From: Stomorhina lunata
Lineage: Eukaryota; Arthropoda; Insecta; Diptera; Rhiniidae
Assembly: GCA_933228675.1 (NCBI GenBank)
Contig: OW121742.1
Location: 12,503,475 to 12,567,474, forward strand
Direction: 5' to 3'
Length of the DNA: 64,000 nt
Below, piece after piece: positions 34,720 through 48,185 of the stretch (position 1 is its first letter; every line of letters starts with the position of its first letter). The notes below the pieces were generated by a model, which saw nothing but the letters and a program-made list of their open reading frames with translations, was not told the origin of the DNA and made no database searches. The translations under genes and the position numbers were made by a program.

Positions 34720-35920
34720 TATAGTTTTGGTTAGCTACAATATAGTCATAAATCCAAAATATATTTATATTTTCAGGTCAAATGGACTTAAACCTGTTTC
34801 GGTGGTAAAAATCTAGTTAACCTCTGGTTGAAAAAATTTTACTACAGATTTTTATTAGTAATTATGACTACTGATACTTTTTTAAGTCCACTAAAGTTGT
34901 AGCAGTAACAGTAGTTGCCTAGTTTTGTAATATAGTCACTATTTTTGGTAGTAGCTTAAACTAAAAATAAACGTTGCTACCAAACCTGCATTTAAAACTA
35001 TAACTGCTGCTACTTCTTAGTTTACAATAGAAGTAGTTTACAATAGTAGTAGTAGAATGGTAGTTATTTGTAATGTACTTACATTATTTGGTATGACTAC
35101 TGCTACTTCTTGGTCTACAATAGTATACTATTGTAGACTGCAACTACAGTTGCAGTGATCGTAGTTGCTTATTCTTGTTATGTAGTAACACAATTTGGTA
35201 GTAGCTTAAGCTTTTTAAAAACATTGCTACCAAATTTTATGTATGACAACTGACATGATCTTCTACAAAAGTAGCAGTTTTATAATATAGGCAAAATATT
35301 AGGTAGTAGCTAAATAACTGAAAGAGTTTTACTACTTTTCTTTAATGCAGAAATGCAAGAAGTAATTAGTAGAGGTAGTAGTAAAAGTACTAATAGTACT
35401 TAAAGTAGAAGTACTTAAAAAATGTACTTTATTACATATTAGTGTAGTTTATTTTAACCGGTACTTGAATTGCTACTTTTGCCATCAAATTTTTTATTTA
35501 TATTTCTGACCACTGCTACTTTTTAGTTAACAAAAGAAGTAGCAGTTATGCATTAATAAGAAGTAGCTCAACATGTTATAGGGAAGTAGTAAATATAAAA
35601 TAATAATTTAAACGATTGTTTGAAATGCTATCAATACTGCTACATTGTAGTCCACAACGAAAGTAGCAGAAATGATAGTTTTATAATACCAGTAACTATA
35701 TAACTTGAGGAGTTTTCAGTGCTATTGCTAATTGATTAAAAGCAAAACCACAACTGGTAGTAGTCGAAATACTATTATATTTCAAACACACTTTATTAAA
35801 TCAACTTTATATTATTTTATTGTAAGCAACATTTTTGCGGAACTCTATTTTTTGAGTTATAACAATTTTGGAATAAATGATTTTTGTGCACTTGGGAAGT
35901 AGTAGTAGAAAATAACTTTG
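34720..35920. repeat. Degenerate repeat region rich in GTAGTAGC and GCTACTAC motifs
   Basis: TTGGTAGTAGCTTAA followed about 25 bp later by GTTGCTACCAAA occurs near 34954 and again near 35199; a weaker TTAGGTAGTAGCTAAA is at 35297. CTGCTACTTCTTAGTTTACA and variants with AGAAGTAGCAG occur near 35009, 35100, 35515 and 35636. This suggests an old, heavily mutated tandem repeat or several related fold-back elements. The period is irregular (100-245 bp). Confidence 0.5.
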
Positions 35921-36185
35921 CTTTAACAATTATTTGCTTTTTCTTAACTTTTTTCTGAAAACAAACAGACATACTCGCAAACTTAGTCCCCGTATCTACT
36001 ACATAGATGTTGAACTGTATTTGAGCTTCTTAACACACACAAATACACTCACTCACTTAGTTTAAGTTAAGGATACATTTACGGAACCTACTATCATTTT
36101 AAAAAGTAGAAACATACTTTCAAATATTTATATAAACCCAGGTAACAAATTTATTGTCATGACTAATTTCAGAAACTTTTAAAAA
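35921..36185. other. Unique spacer
   Basis: No gene recognised. Contains CCCAGGTAACAAATTT at 36138, similar to the left end of the 61717-61947 element but without a matching right end nearby. Confidence 0.45.
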
Positions 36186-38080
36186 ATATTCGAAATAATA
36201 TTTCGTCAGACAATTTTTGCAGAAAAACTTTTGCTAGGAAATTTTGTAAAGAAACATTTTCGTTAAAAAATTTTTATAGAAAATTTTTATTGAAAAATTT
36301 TCGTCGACGAATTTTTATATAAAATTTTCGTCGGGAAATTTTTATAGAAAAATTTTCGTCACGAAATTTTTATAGAAAAATTTTCCTTAGGAAATTTTTA
36401 TAGAAAAATTTTCGTTCGGAAATTTTAGTAGAAAAATTTTTCCTAAGAAATTTTTATAGAACATTTTTCTTAAGAAGTTTTTATAGAAAAAATTTCGTCA
36501 GGAAATTTTTATAGAAAAATTTTCGTCAGGAAATTTTTATAGAAAAATTTTCGTCAGGAAATTTTTATAGAAAAATTTTCGTCAGGAAATTTTTATAGAA
36601 AAATTTTCGTCAGGAAATTTTTATAGAAAAATTTTCGTCAGGAAATTTTTATAGAAAAATTTTCGTCAGGAAATTTTTATAGAAAAATTTTCGTCAGGAA
36701 ATTTTTATAGAAAAATTTTCGTCAGGAAATTTTTATAGAAAAATTTTCGTCAGGAAATTTTTATAGAAAAATTTTCGTCAGGAAATTTTTATAGAAAAAT
36801 TTTCGTCAGGAAATTTTTATAGAAAAATTTTCGTCAGGAAATTTTTATAGAAAAATTTTCGTCAGGAAATTTTTATAGAAAAATTTTCGTCAGGAAATTT
36901 TTATAGAAAAATTTTCGTCAGGAAATTTTTATAGAAAAATTTTCGTCAGGAAATTTTTATAGAAAAATTTTCGTCAGAAAATTTTTATAGAAAAATTTTC
37001 GTCAGGAAATTTTTATAGAAAAATTTTCGTCAGGAAATTTTTATAGAAAAATTTTCGTCAGGAAATTTTTATAGAAAAATTTTCGTCAGGAAATTTTTAT
37101 AGAAAAATTTTCGTCAGGAAATTTTTATAGAAAAATTTTCGTCAGGAAATTTTTATAGAAAAATTTTCGTCAGGAAATTTTTATAGAAAAATTTTCGTCA
37201 GGAAATTTTTATAGAAAAATTTTCGTCAGGAAATTTTCATAGAAAAATTTTCGTCAGGAAATTTTTATAGAACAATTTTCGTCAGGAAATTTTTATAGAA
37301 AAATTTTCGTCAGGAAATTTTTATAGAAAAATATTCTTCAGGAAATTTTTATAGAAAATTTTCGTCAGGAAATTTTTATAGAAAAATTTTCGTTAGGAAA
37401 TGTTTAAAGAAAAATTTTCGTTGGGAAATATTTATAGAAAAATTTTCTTTAGGAAATTTTTATAAAAAAATTTTCGTTAGGAAATTTTTATAAAAAAATT
37501 TTCCTTAGGGAATTTTTATAGAAAAATTTTCGTTCGGAAATTTTTGTAGAAAAATTTTTCCTAAGAAATTTTTATAGAACATTTTTCTTAAGAAGTTTTT
37601 ATAGAAAAAATTTCGTTAGGAAATTTTTATAGAAAAATTTTCGTTAGGAAATTTTTATAGAAAAATTTTCGTCAGGAAATTTTTATAGAAAAATTTTTGG
37701 TAGGAAATTTTTATAGAAAAATTTTCGTCACGAAATTTTTATAGAAAAATTTTCATCAGGAAATTTTTATAGAACAATTTTCGTCACGAAATTTTTATAG
37801 AAAAATTTTCGTCAGGAAATTTTTATAGAACAATTTTCGTTAGGATATTTTTATAAAAAAAATTTTCTAAATTCTAAAGTTCGAATAATTAATTCCCAAA
37901 TAAATAAAAAAAAAAAAAAAAAATTTTCGTTAGGAAATTTTTGTAAAAAAATTTTCGTCGGGAAATTTTTATAGAACAATTTTCATAAGGAAATTTTTAT
38001 AGAAAAATTTTCGTAAGAAATTTTTATAGAAAAGTTTTCGTTAAGAAATTTTTGATATGAAATTTTGTACTCGACCTAAT
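36186..38080 (+). repeat. 28-bp minisatellite array 4
   Basis: Unit GGAAATTTTTATAGAAAAAT plus TTTCGTCA, 28 bp. Units between about 36490 and 37320 are nearly identical, so this core expanded recently. The flanks share a degenerate variant block (TTTTTCCTAAGAAATTTTTA then TTCTTAAGAAGTTTTTA) at about 36436 and 37553, pointing to a larger duplication. A poly-A-bearing interruption lies at 37862-37920. Confidence 0.94.
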
Positions 38081-39280
38081 TTTCGATTAAAAATGCTTTG
38101 TATGTTTCTGTAAACTATGATTTTATCATATATTTATTTTTTCTGATACGATTTTTTTATGCTGAAAACTCAGTGTGAGCCAAGAATAAAAACATTTTGT
38201 CAGTGAGTATGTATGTATTCGCATAAGTGAGTTATGTATATTTGTACATCTATATTTTTATGACGAAAAAACTTGGCTTAGCTTAGCTTCCCTATTTGTA
38301 GGTTCAGGTCTGTCCAAGAAGATTTTTGTAAAACACTATTTGGAAAGAATTATCATTTTTTTACACTGAAGTTATATTTTTTTGAAACACTTTTTATACT
38401 GCCTTCTTTTATTTGTATATAAAATCTCTCCCCCTCTAGCTTTCCATTTCCAAGCAAATGTATGTGTTGGTATGCAATCTTTTCGCATAAAAATGCCACA
38501 AAATCTAATACAACAACAGCAACTGTGTAATAGTATATCATCAGTAGCAACAACAACTACAACAATTTAAGTTAGAAATTCCCTCTAGTATTTTCGTTAT
38601 TTTTTTGCCATTTACCACACAACATAAAACGTTCCACCTCATCCTCCTCTACATCCATTTTTATGGAATATATTTTTTAAGTCCTTTTTTGCCAGGAAAA
38701 TGTTTTCATCTGTATTTTTTTTTCACTCGTAACTTTTACATTTTTTCATAGAATTTTTTCTGCTTCTAGTTTTTTGTCAATTTGATTTTAACATGTTAAA
38801 GTTTACGGCACAGTGTCAAGAAATGGTTGAAAATTAAAACAAATTTGAAGGTTTGTTCTAAAAGTTTTTGCTAATTTTTGTGTTTGGTTTCACTGTGATT
38901 TTTATGATTTATCATAAAGTTTTTCTTTTATTCTTTTTTTTCTGTTATAATTTTATGTTGATTTTTCTGCTTTTTTTATTGTAAGGATTTTAAAGTGATG
39001 AGAAAAAGGGGGTGAGGGGATACTGTATTGAAGTAGTACAATATTTTTGTAGAAGCTTAAGCATTTTTTATATTTTCTAGTATTTTTTATGTACGTTTTT
39101 TTAAATAAGAATAATTTTTTGTTCAGATCATTTTCTGCTGAAGTTAAAAATTTAACGATAATTAATGTAAAAGGCCAGAGCAATGGAAGTTTTATGACCT
39201 TAATTTGATAACAATGAGGAACAATTTAAGAGAATTTAGACAAGATATTTAAAAGAATCTAATAATTATAAAAATTTAAA
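38081..39280. other. Unique spacer between opposed arrays 4 and 5
   Basis: Contains a Gln/Thr-rich plus-strand open frame (38382-38570, ending QNLIQQQQLCNSISSV then poly-T) preceded by CTCTCCCCCTCTAG, which resembles a 3' splice site. No clear donor follows, and CAACAACAGCAAC-type runs are common in fly non-coding DNA, so a gene is not supported. Other open frames here are AT-rich artefacts. Confidence 0.45.
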
Positions 39281-41650
39281 TATTTTCCTTAAATTAAGGC
39301 ATTTTATAACAACATTTTTTCTATATAAATTTTTGAACAAACATTTTTTTATTAAAAAATTTCGCATTAAAATTTTTTTATTAAATTTCCTTACGAAAAT
39401 TTTTCTATAAAAAATTCCTAATGAAAATTTTCGATAAAAATTTCTTAACAAAAATCGTTCTAGAAAAATTTTCTAACAAAAATTGTTCTATAACAATTTC
39501 CTAACGAAAATGTTTCTACAACCAAAATTTTTCTCTAAAAATTTACTAATGAAAGTTTTTCTATAAAAATTTAGTAACGAAAATTTTTCTATAAAAATTT
39601 ACTAACGAAAATTTTTCTATAAAAATTTACTAACGAAAATTTTTCTATAAAAATTTACTAACGAAAATTTTTCTATAAAAATTTACTAACGAAAATTTTT
39701 CTATAAAAATTTACTAACGAAAATTTTTCTATAAAAATTTACTAACGAAAATTTTTCTATAAAAATTTACTAACGAAAATTTTTCTATAAAAATTTACTA
39801 ACGAAAATTTTTCTATAAAAATTTACTAACGAAAATTTTTCTATAAAAATTTACTAACGAAAATTTTTCTATAAAAATTTACTAACGAAAATTTTTCTAT
39901 AAAAATTTAGTAACGAAAATTTTTCTATAAAAATTTAGTAACGAAAATTTTTCTATAAAAATTTACTAACGAAAATTTTTTATAAAAATTTACTAACGAA
40001 AATTTTTCTGTAAAAATTTACTAACGAAAATTTTTCTATAAAAATTTTCTTACGAAAATTTTTCTATAAAAATTTTCTTACGAAAATTTTTCTATAAAAA
40101 TTTACTAACGAAAATTTTTCTATAAAAATTTACTAACGAAAATTTTTCTATAAATATTTACTAAAGAAAATTTTTATATAAAAATTTATAAATGAAAATT
40201 TTTCTATAAAAATTTCCTAACGAAAAATTTTTTATGACCTAAATTTTTCTATATAAATTTTTTAACGGATATTTTTCTATAAAAATTTCTTAACAAAAAA
40301 TTTCCTAATGAAAATTTTTCTATAAAAATTTCCTAATGAAAATTTTTCTATAAAAATTTCCTAATCTTAATTTTTCTATAAAAATTTCCTAACGAAAATT
40401 TTTCTATTATAATTTCCGAACGAAAATTTTTCTATAAAAATTTCGTAACAAAAATTTGTCTATATAAATTACCTCACGAAAATTTTTCTATTAAAATTTC
40501 CATACAAAATTTGTTCTATACAAATTTCCAAAAAAAATTATTATACAAATTTTCTAACGAACATCTTTTTTATTAAAAATTTCCTAATGAAAATTTTTCT
40601 ATAAAAATTTTCTATAAAAAATTTTCTATCAAAAATTTTTCTATAAAAATTCCCTAATGAAAATTTTTCTATAAAAATTTCCTAATCTAAATTTTTCTAT
40701 TAAAATTTCTTAACAAAAATTTTTCTATTAAAATTTATTGACGAAAATTTGCCTGTAAAAATTTCCTAACGAATTTTTTTTTTATAAAAATTTTACAGCG
40801 AAAATTTTCTACAAAAATTTCCTAACGAAAATATTTCTTTAATAATTTCCAAGCAAAAATATTTAATAAAAATTTCCTAATGAAAATTTTTCTATAAAAA
40901 TGTACTAACTAAAATGTTTTTATGAAAATTTCCTAAAAAAATTTTTCAAAAAAAATTTCCTAACAAACATTTTTTTAAAAAAAATTTCCTAACGAATTTT
41001 TTTTTTTTTTTTAAACTTTCCAGTAAAATTTTTCTACAAAAATTTCCTGACGAAAATGTTTCTATAATCATTTTCAAACAAAAATATTCAATAAAAATTT
41101 GAAAATTTTTATATCAAAATTTCTTAACAAAAATTTTTCTATATAAATTTCCTAACTAAATTTTTTCCCAAAAAATTTTTCTAACGAAGATTTTTCTATA
41201 AAAATTTCCTAACGAAAATTTTCTTATAAAAATTTCCTAATGAAAATTTTTTTATAGAAATTTCTTAACGAAAATTTTTCTATAAAAATTTTCTAAACAA
41301 TTTTTTTTTATAAAAATTTTCCAGCGAAAATTTTTCTATAATAATATCCAAACAAAAATATTCAATAAAAATTTCCTATGAAAAATTTTTCTATTAAAAA
41401 ATTTCTTAATGAGAATTTTTCTATAAATATCTTTTTATAAAAATTTCCTAACAAAAATTTTTCTATTAAAATTTCCTAACGGAAATTGTTCCATAAAAAT
41501 TTCCTCATGAAAATTTTATATAAAAATTTCCTTACGAAAATTTTTTCAAAAAAATTTTTTTAACGAAACTTTCCAGCGAAAGTTTTAAAAAGAAATTTTC
41601 CTAACGAAATTTAAAAAAAAAAAAATCCTAACGAAAATTTTTCTTTATTT
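39281..41650 (-). repeat. 28-bp minisatellite array 5, opposite orientation to array 4
   Basis: Unit ACTAACGAAAATTTTTC plus TATAAAAATTT, 28 bp. It is nearly invariant at 39560-39960 and becomes CCTAACGAAAATTTTTC-like and increasingly degenerate to 41650. In reverse complement it matches the array 4 unit apart from a few positions (GTTAGT or GTTAGG instead of GTCAGG). Confidence 0.94.
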
Positions 41651-42666
41651 TTAACTTTATTAAATTGCACTTTAATTATATTAAATCACTAGATACCATT
41701 TAGCTCTACTTAATTATTTAAGCAATATCGAAGGAAAGGGAACCTTTGACAACTTTTTTTTTTAATTAGATTCCTTTAATCTTGTAAAAACACGCATATA
41801 AACACAATCGAAGGCATTAGCTATTAATTCATCAATATTAAAAGAAATTCCCTCAAATTTTCCACCATCACTTCAATACTTTTCTACTTGGTTAATTACC
41901 TTTTAAAAGAAAACAACAAAGAATTTACAACAACAGATAGCAGAACTATCTATTAACAATATATAAATATCTATAGAAAGAAATGAAGCTAAAATAGCAA
42001 CAAACAATTATTGTTAATGCTCATCATAATATTGTTATTATAAGAAAAAAGAAAATCTAAAATTGTATGTTAACAAAAGCCGCTTAATAATAACACCAAT
42101 CCATACAAACAGACACGAACAGACACACAATCATTCATTCAAACAGTTACACACATACTTCTAAACATATAGTCCTTTAAAGGACTAAATACAGTTAAGT
42201 AAAAGAAAAGTATAAAAGGCAAAAGTATGACTGCCATTTATTATGATACATTACATTACCGACAGACAAGCATAAATTCAAAGGAATGGAGAAAAGCAAT
42301 GAAAGGAAGGAAAAAAATTGGTTTTAGGTTTATTTTGTTTAAGGGTTTGGGTGACTTCGGGTGAAAAGTATTTAAGAGTTTGACTAAAAACTTGGCTGTT
42401 ACTTAATGGACTTGATATTCTTTCTCACACTTGCACAGTCATAAACACATGCACCATCGACTTTCATTAAATTTAAGTAAATGTTAAATATGTTTTACAA
42501 TAATAAAACAAAACAAAAATCCTTACAAGAAAAAATAATAAAACAAAGTCACACGATAAAGAAATACTTACAAACACACTCACAAATATAGGCAGGATGA
42601 TGAATAAGTTTTGGAAAACAGGGAGAGGGTAATAAAGGGGTAAATAAATTTTTTCGAAAAACATTT
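41651..42666. other. Unique AT-rich DNA
   Basis: No gene recognised; CA-rich runs near 42110-42160 and 42425-42450. The 63-codon minus-strand frame (42473-42664) is a Phe/Leu/Tyr-rich artefact of A-rich sequence. Confidence 0.5.
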
Positions 42667-42731
42667 GTAAAAACGTTTTCTAACGAAAATTGTTCTTAGG
42701 AAACTTTTATAGAAAAAATTTCGTTAGGAAA
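42667..42731 (+). repeat. 65-bp direct repeat flanking array 6, left copy
   Basis: Starts GTAAAAACGTTTTCTAACGA and is repeated exactly at 43159-43223 on the other side of the 31-bp array. Confidence 0.9.
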
Positions 42732-43158
42732 CTTTGTTATAGAAAACTAAGGCTTTCGCCAACTTTTCTATAGAAAACTAAGACTTTCGCCAACTTTTCT
42801 ATAGAAAACTAAGGCTTTCGCCAACTTTTCTATAGAAAACTAAGGCTTTCGCCAACTTTTCTATAGAAAACTAAGGCTATCGCCAACTTTTCTATAGAAA
42901 ACTAAGGCTTTCGCCAACTTTTCTATAGAAAACTAAGGCTTTCGCCAACTTTTCTGTAGAAAAGTGTGACTTTGCCAACTTTTCTATAGAAAATTGTGAC
43001 TTTGCCAACTTTTCTATAGAAAACTCTGACTTTCGCCAACTTTTCTATAGAAAACTCTGACTTTCGCCAACTTTTCTATAGAAAACTCTGACTTTCGCCA
43101 ACTTTTCTATAGAAAACTCTGACTTTCGCCAACTTTTCTATAGAAAACTGTGAATTTC
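42732..43158 (+). repeat. 31-bp array 6 (CTAAGGCTTTCGCCAAC unit)
   Basis: About 14 copies of CTATAGAAAACTAAGGCTTT plus CGCCAACTTTT, 31 bp. The last units switch to CTGTGACTTTG and CTCTGACTTTCG variants. The array is bounded by the 65-bp direct repeats. Confidence 0.93.
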
Positions 43159-43425
43159 GTAAAAACGTTTTCTAACGAAAATTGTTCTTAGGAAACTTTT
43201 ATAGAAAAAATTTCGTTAGGAAATTTTTATAGAAAAATTTTTGGTAGAAAATTTTTTGTTATGAAGTTTTTATAGAAAAATTTTTGTTAGGAAATTTTTA
43301 TAGAAAAATTTTAGTTGAAAAATTTTTGTTAGAAAATTTTTATAGAAAATTTTTCGTTGGGCAATTTTTATAGAAAAATATTCGTTAGGAAATTTTTATA
43401 GAAAAATTTTCATTTGGAAAAGGTA
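43159..43425 (+). repeat. 65-bp direct repeat (right copy) and degenerate 28-bp units
   Basis: Positions 43159-43223 are the right copy of the 65-bp repeat, then degenerate GGAAATTTTTATAGAAAAAT units of the array 4 type continue to about 43425. Confidence 0.88.
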
Positions 43426-44945
43426 TTTATTTTTATTTAATACCAATTCTGCTGGCGCTCCTGATTTCCTTATACAACAAAACCTTTACTTAAACATACT
43501 TAAATAAAAGTTATAAATAAGAATTTTTTCTTTTGTCTTTTTTCCCCAACATATACAAACAAAAGAAGAAATAAATTCATTGGCAACAGCGAAATAAAAC
43601 AAACACATACAAGAACTGCAAAATGAAAAAGAAAAATCATATAACAGAAAAATATAAAAAATGCATAAAATCCATAAAACTTCTTCATTACACTTTAAAA
43701 GAACAAAACAAAAATAAAAGTTAAGTAAAATAAAATAAAATAAAATAAAATAGGAAAACGGTTTACATTAAAACAAACCCTTCTTGTAAACACTCCACCA
43801 CCCATCAGGTCCTTCTTTTCTTTATGAGATTTCTTTTTATTATGTTATATTTTTTTCTTTTCACTCTTTTTGGCTCCCTCATAATCAAAAGAACTTTTGC
43901 TACCAATTCTTTTGTTTAAGCTTAAGAAACACACACAAACACGTGTAAAAACTACCGTTAAAAGAAGACAAGGAAAAAGTTTTCCATAACGGGTATATGC
44001 TATATCCTTTTATTTGTACTTGTATATGTTTTTATTGTAGTCCTTTTTATTATTATTGTTCTTGTTGTCGTTGTTGTTGCTGCCAATATTGAATGTCTTT
44101 AGCTGGCACTATTACAACATATTTTATTCTTCCTACCTCTACATCCATCCATTCCTCCATCCTCATCTAACTTTAACCAACAAAACTCCCTTTTGAATAA
44201 ATGACTGAATGTAAGATTGAATGAATGTTTAAGTGAATGAAGGATACAACCAAGAAAAAAATTGTCGAAAAAAAGAAAAACCTTCTTCTTCTTCGCTCAG
44301 CGTAAATGTGTGTCTTCTTGCAATATTGTTCGCCTGAAAGAAATATTTTCCACGTTGACAGCATACAAAGTATCCTTAAACCGTAACAATAAAATGGAGC
44401 AAAACACACACACACACACTCTAACTTAGTACAAACTTTTTAACAGAAAAGGACGAAAAAAATCAAGATATAGCAGCAACAGCAGCTTCCAAAAAATAAT
44501 ATAAGAAAAAAGCGCAAAATATATTTATACTGATATAAAAAAACAACCATAACACAAGTTGAAAGCTTACAAAAACCAAAAAAGAAAATCGTCGTGGAAA
44601 AATATAAAAATCGCATGCCAAACGTAAAGGCAATACAACAAGTCGGTTAGAGCAAAGAACAAAAAAATGGATCTCAAATAAAAAAACAAAAGAAAATCAT
44701 TTAAGAACCAACATTCTATCTTTTTTTTCTGCTCCTTATATTTTTGCTCCCATAAGATGATAAGGCGTAAAAAAATATAAAAAAAATGTAAAGGACCTTT
44801 ATACATACCAACATCACCGAAATATAAAAGTACGAAAAAACAGCAACAGCAAAAGTTGAAGGATAACTTGGATAAAACAAATCTTTAAAAATTACTCAAG
44901 GTTCAAGACGAAACCTGTCCATTCTATACATGGATAAATTTTAAA
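43426..44945. other. Unique AT-rich DNA with microsatellites
   Basis: (TAAAA)5 at about 43726-43752 and (CA)8 at 44404-44419. Three minus-strand open frames of 62-80 codons are Phe/Leu-rich translations of A-rich DNA without recognisable domains. No gene called. Confidence 0.5.
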
Positions 44946-44949
44946 AAAA

Positions 44950-47290
44950 TTTGGTGCTTTTCTTTTTCCAAAATTTTAAAATTTTTATAAAAAAATTTTA
45001 AAAAATTTCTTATTTTTATAGTAAATTTTTCAAAATTTTGATGGAAAAATTTTCCAAAATTTCTTATTTTTTAAAGAATGTTTTTTTTAAAGATTTATAA
45101 TTTGTACAGGAATTTTTAAAAAATTTCTTATTATTTATTGAATTTTTCAAAAATTTCTTAGTTTTATAAGAAATTTTTAAAAAATTTCATATTTTTATAG
45201 AAATTTTTAAAAAATTTCATATTTTTATAGGAATTTTTAAAAATTACTTTTTTTATAGGAAAATTTTCAAAAATGTCTTATCTTTATAGGAATTTTTTTT
45301 GAACATTTATTATTTTCACAGGAATTGTTCAAAAATTCTTATTTTTATTGGCAATTAAAAAAAATTTATTTTTTAGGAAATTTTTTAAAAATTTCTTATT
45401 TTTACAGGACATTTTTCAAAAATTTCTTATTTTTCAGGAAATTTTTCAAAAATTTCTTATTTTTATAGGAAATTTTTCAAAAATATCTTATTTTTAAAGG
45501 AAATTTTTCAAAAATTTCTTATTTTATAGGAAATTTTTCTAAAATATCTTATTTTTATAGGAAATTTTTCATAATTTCTTATTTTTATAGATAATTTGTT
45601 AAAAATTTCTTATTTTTATAGGAAATTTTTTAAAAATTTCTTATTTTTATACGAAAATTTTTCAAAAATTTCTTATTTTTTTATGAAATTTTTCAAAATT
45701 TTCTTATTTTGATATAAAATTTTTCAAAAATTTCTTATTTTTATAGGAAATTTTTCAAAAATTTCTTATTTTTATAGGAAATTTTTCAAAAATTTCTTAT
45801 TTTTATAAGAAATTTTTCAAAAATTTCTTATTTTTATAGGAAATTTTTCAAAAATTTCTTAATTTTATAGGAAATTTTTTTAAACTTTCTTATTTTTATA
45901 CGAAATTTTTCAAAAATTTCTTATTTTTATAGGAATTTTTTCAAAAATTTCTTAATTTTATAGGAATTTTTTCAAAAAATTCTTATTTTTTTGGGAAATT
46001 TTACAAGATTTTCTTATATTTATAGAAAGTTTTACAAAAATTTCTTAATTTTATAAGAAATTTTTTAAAAATTTCTTATTTTTATAGAAAATTTTTAAAA
46101 AATTTCTTATTTTTATAGGAAATTTTAAAAAAATTTCTTATTTTTATAGGAAATTTTAAAAAAATTTCTTAATTTTATACGAAATTTTTCAAAAATTTCT
46201 TATTTTTATACGAAATTTTTCAAAAATTTCTAATTTTTATAGGAAATTTTTCAAAAATTTCTTATTTTTATAGGAAATTTTTCAAAAATTTCTTATTTTT
46301 ATAGGAAATTTTTCATAAATTTCTTATTTTTATAGGAAATTTTTCAAAAATTTCTTATTTTTATACGAAAATTTTTCAAAAATTTCTTATTTTTTTATGA
46401 AATTTTTCAAAATTTTCTTATTTTTATATAAAATTTTTTTAAAAATTTCTTATTTTTATAGGAAATTTTTCAAAAATTTCTTATTTTTATAGGAAATTTT
46501 TCAAAAATTTCTTATTTTTATGGGAAATTTTTCAAAAATTTCTTATTTTTATAGGAAATTTTTCAAAAATTTCTTATTTTTATAGGAAATTTTTCAAAAA
46601 TTTCTTATTTTTATAGGAAATTTTTCAAAAATTTCTTATTTTTATAGGAAATTTTTCAAAAATTTCTTATTTTTATAGGAAATTTTTCAAAAATTTCTTA
46701 TTTTTCAAAAATTTCTTATTTTTATAGGAAATTTTTCAAAAATTTCTTATTTTTATAGGAAATTTTTCAAAAATTTTCTATTTTTATAGGTAATTTTTCA
46801 AAAATTTTCTATTTTTATAGGAAATTTTTCAAAAATTTCTTATTTTTATAGGAAATTTTCCAAAAATTTCTTATTTTTATAGGAAATTTTTCAAAAATTT
46901 CTTATTTTTATAGGAAATTTTTCAAAAATTTCTTATTTTTATAGGAAATTTTTCAAAAATTTCTTATTTTTCAAAAATTTCTTATTTTTATAGGAAATTT
47001 TTCAAAAATTTCTTATTTTTATAGGAAATTTTTCAAAAATTTCTTAATTTTATAGGAAATTTTTTTAAACTTTCTTATTTTTATACGAAATTTTTCAAAA
47101 TTTTTTTTTTTTATAGGAGTTTTTTCAAAAATTTTTCAATTTTATAGGAATTTTTTCAAAAAATTCTTATTTTTTTAGGAAATTTTACAAGATTTTCTTA
47201 TATTTATAAAAAATTTTTCAAAAATTTCTTAATTTTATAAGAAATTTTTCAAAAATTTCATATTTTTGTAGGAAATTTTTCAAAAATTAG
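44950..47290 (+). repeat. 31-bp minisatellite array 7
   Basis: Unit TTTCTTATTTTTATAGGAAA plus TTTTTCAAAAA, 31 bp. Degenerate at 44950-45400 and very homogeneous at 46440-47020. Contains an internal duplication of about 0.23 kb at an offset of about 1184 bp (around 45850-46080 and 47030-47265), marked by TTTTACAAGATTTTCTTATA. Confidence 0.94.
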
Positions 47291-48185
47291 GATATGCTAA
47301 AAGAAGTTCTACAAATTCTTTTTTTTTTTTTTTTGTGGTGTAGGGTATAAAAATCAGAACCCAAAACATTCACACTCTCATGCTTATTCACACATAATGA
47401 AGAAAACCTATCAGGGATAAAGTGAAGAAGACAATTTCTAATGTGGTTCCTACCAAACAGACAGGATATACTTAAAGAATGTAAAAATGTAAGTGTTTCA
47501 ATGTTGGTGTGTTACTATGTAAGAGAGTGTGTGGTGGTATAATAAATCTTCAAACGTATTTTGTGAATAAAAATGAAATTGTAAATATATACGCTTACAC
47601 AAACAAACATACTAACTTAATAATATAAAAATATATTTATCTGTGAAAATGTATATTTGTACATATTTAAGTCAAACAAAACAATTTTGAACACAAACAG
47701 ACAGACATAGATACATCCATTTGCCACAACGATTCTTCCTCTTTTAAATTTAGTTGCTTCTAATACATTTTTTTCTTATTAGTCTTTCTTTCTAATTTTT
47801 ACAAATGACATTCTCTAATACTTGATTTCTTTTAAGAGTTTCTTGTAGTTCTTTCTTCTAAGGATTTTATTTTTATATTTTTTGTGAAAAATATCCTTCT
47901 TTTAAGCTGTTGTAAATGTGTGAAGCTGTGTTTTTTGTGGGTATGAGTGTCTGTCGATATAACTTAGAGGTTCATTCAGCCTAAATTCTTGTTAGGGATC
48001 TGCGGAGAAAACAATGAGTGTTGATTTTCTTTTCGTATATATATTTTTTTTTTTCTTAATTTTGTATGTATTTTTTTCTGTGAAATTTTTTTCAACTTAT
48101 ACAACAAACCAAAGTTTGTTTTTGGAATCCTGAATTAATTTTAGTATGTTTCTTTTTAACTTTCCTCTTGTTGTGGCAATATAAA
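47291..48185. other. Unique spacer between opposed arrays 7 and 8
   Basis: No gene recognised; AT-rich with GTGTG and CAAACAGACAGACA runs. Confidence 0.5.

Noticed and set aside
38382..38570. Gln/Thr-rich frame after a splice-acceptor-like CTCTCCCCCTCTAG
   Set aside because: No donor site and composition explained by CAACAACAGCAAC-type trinucleotide runs.
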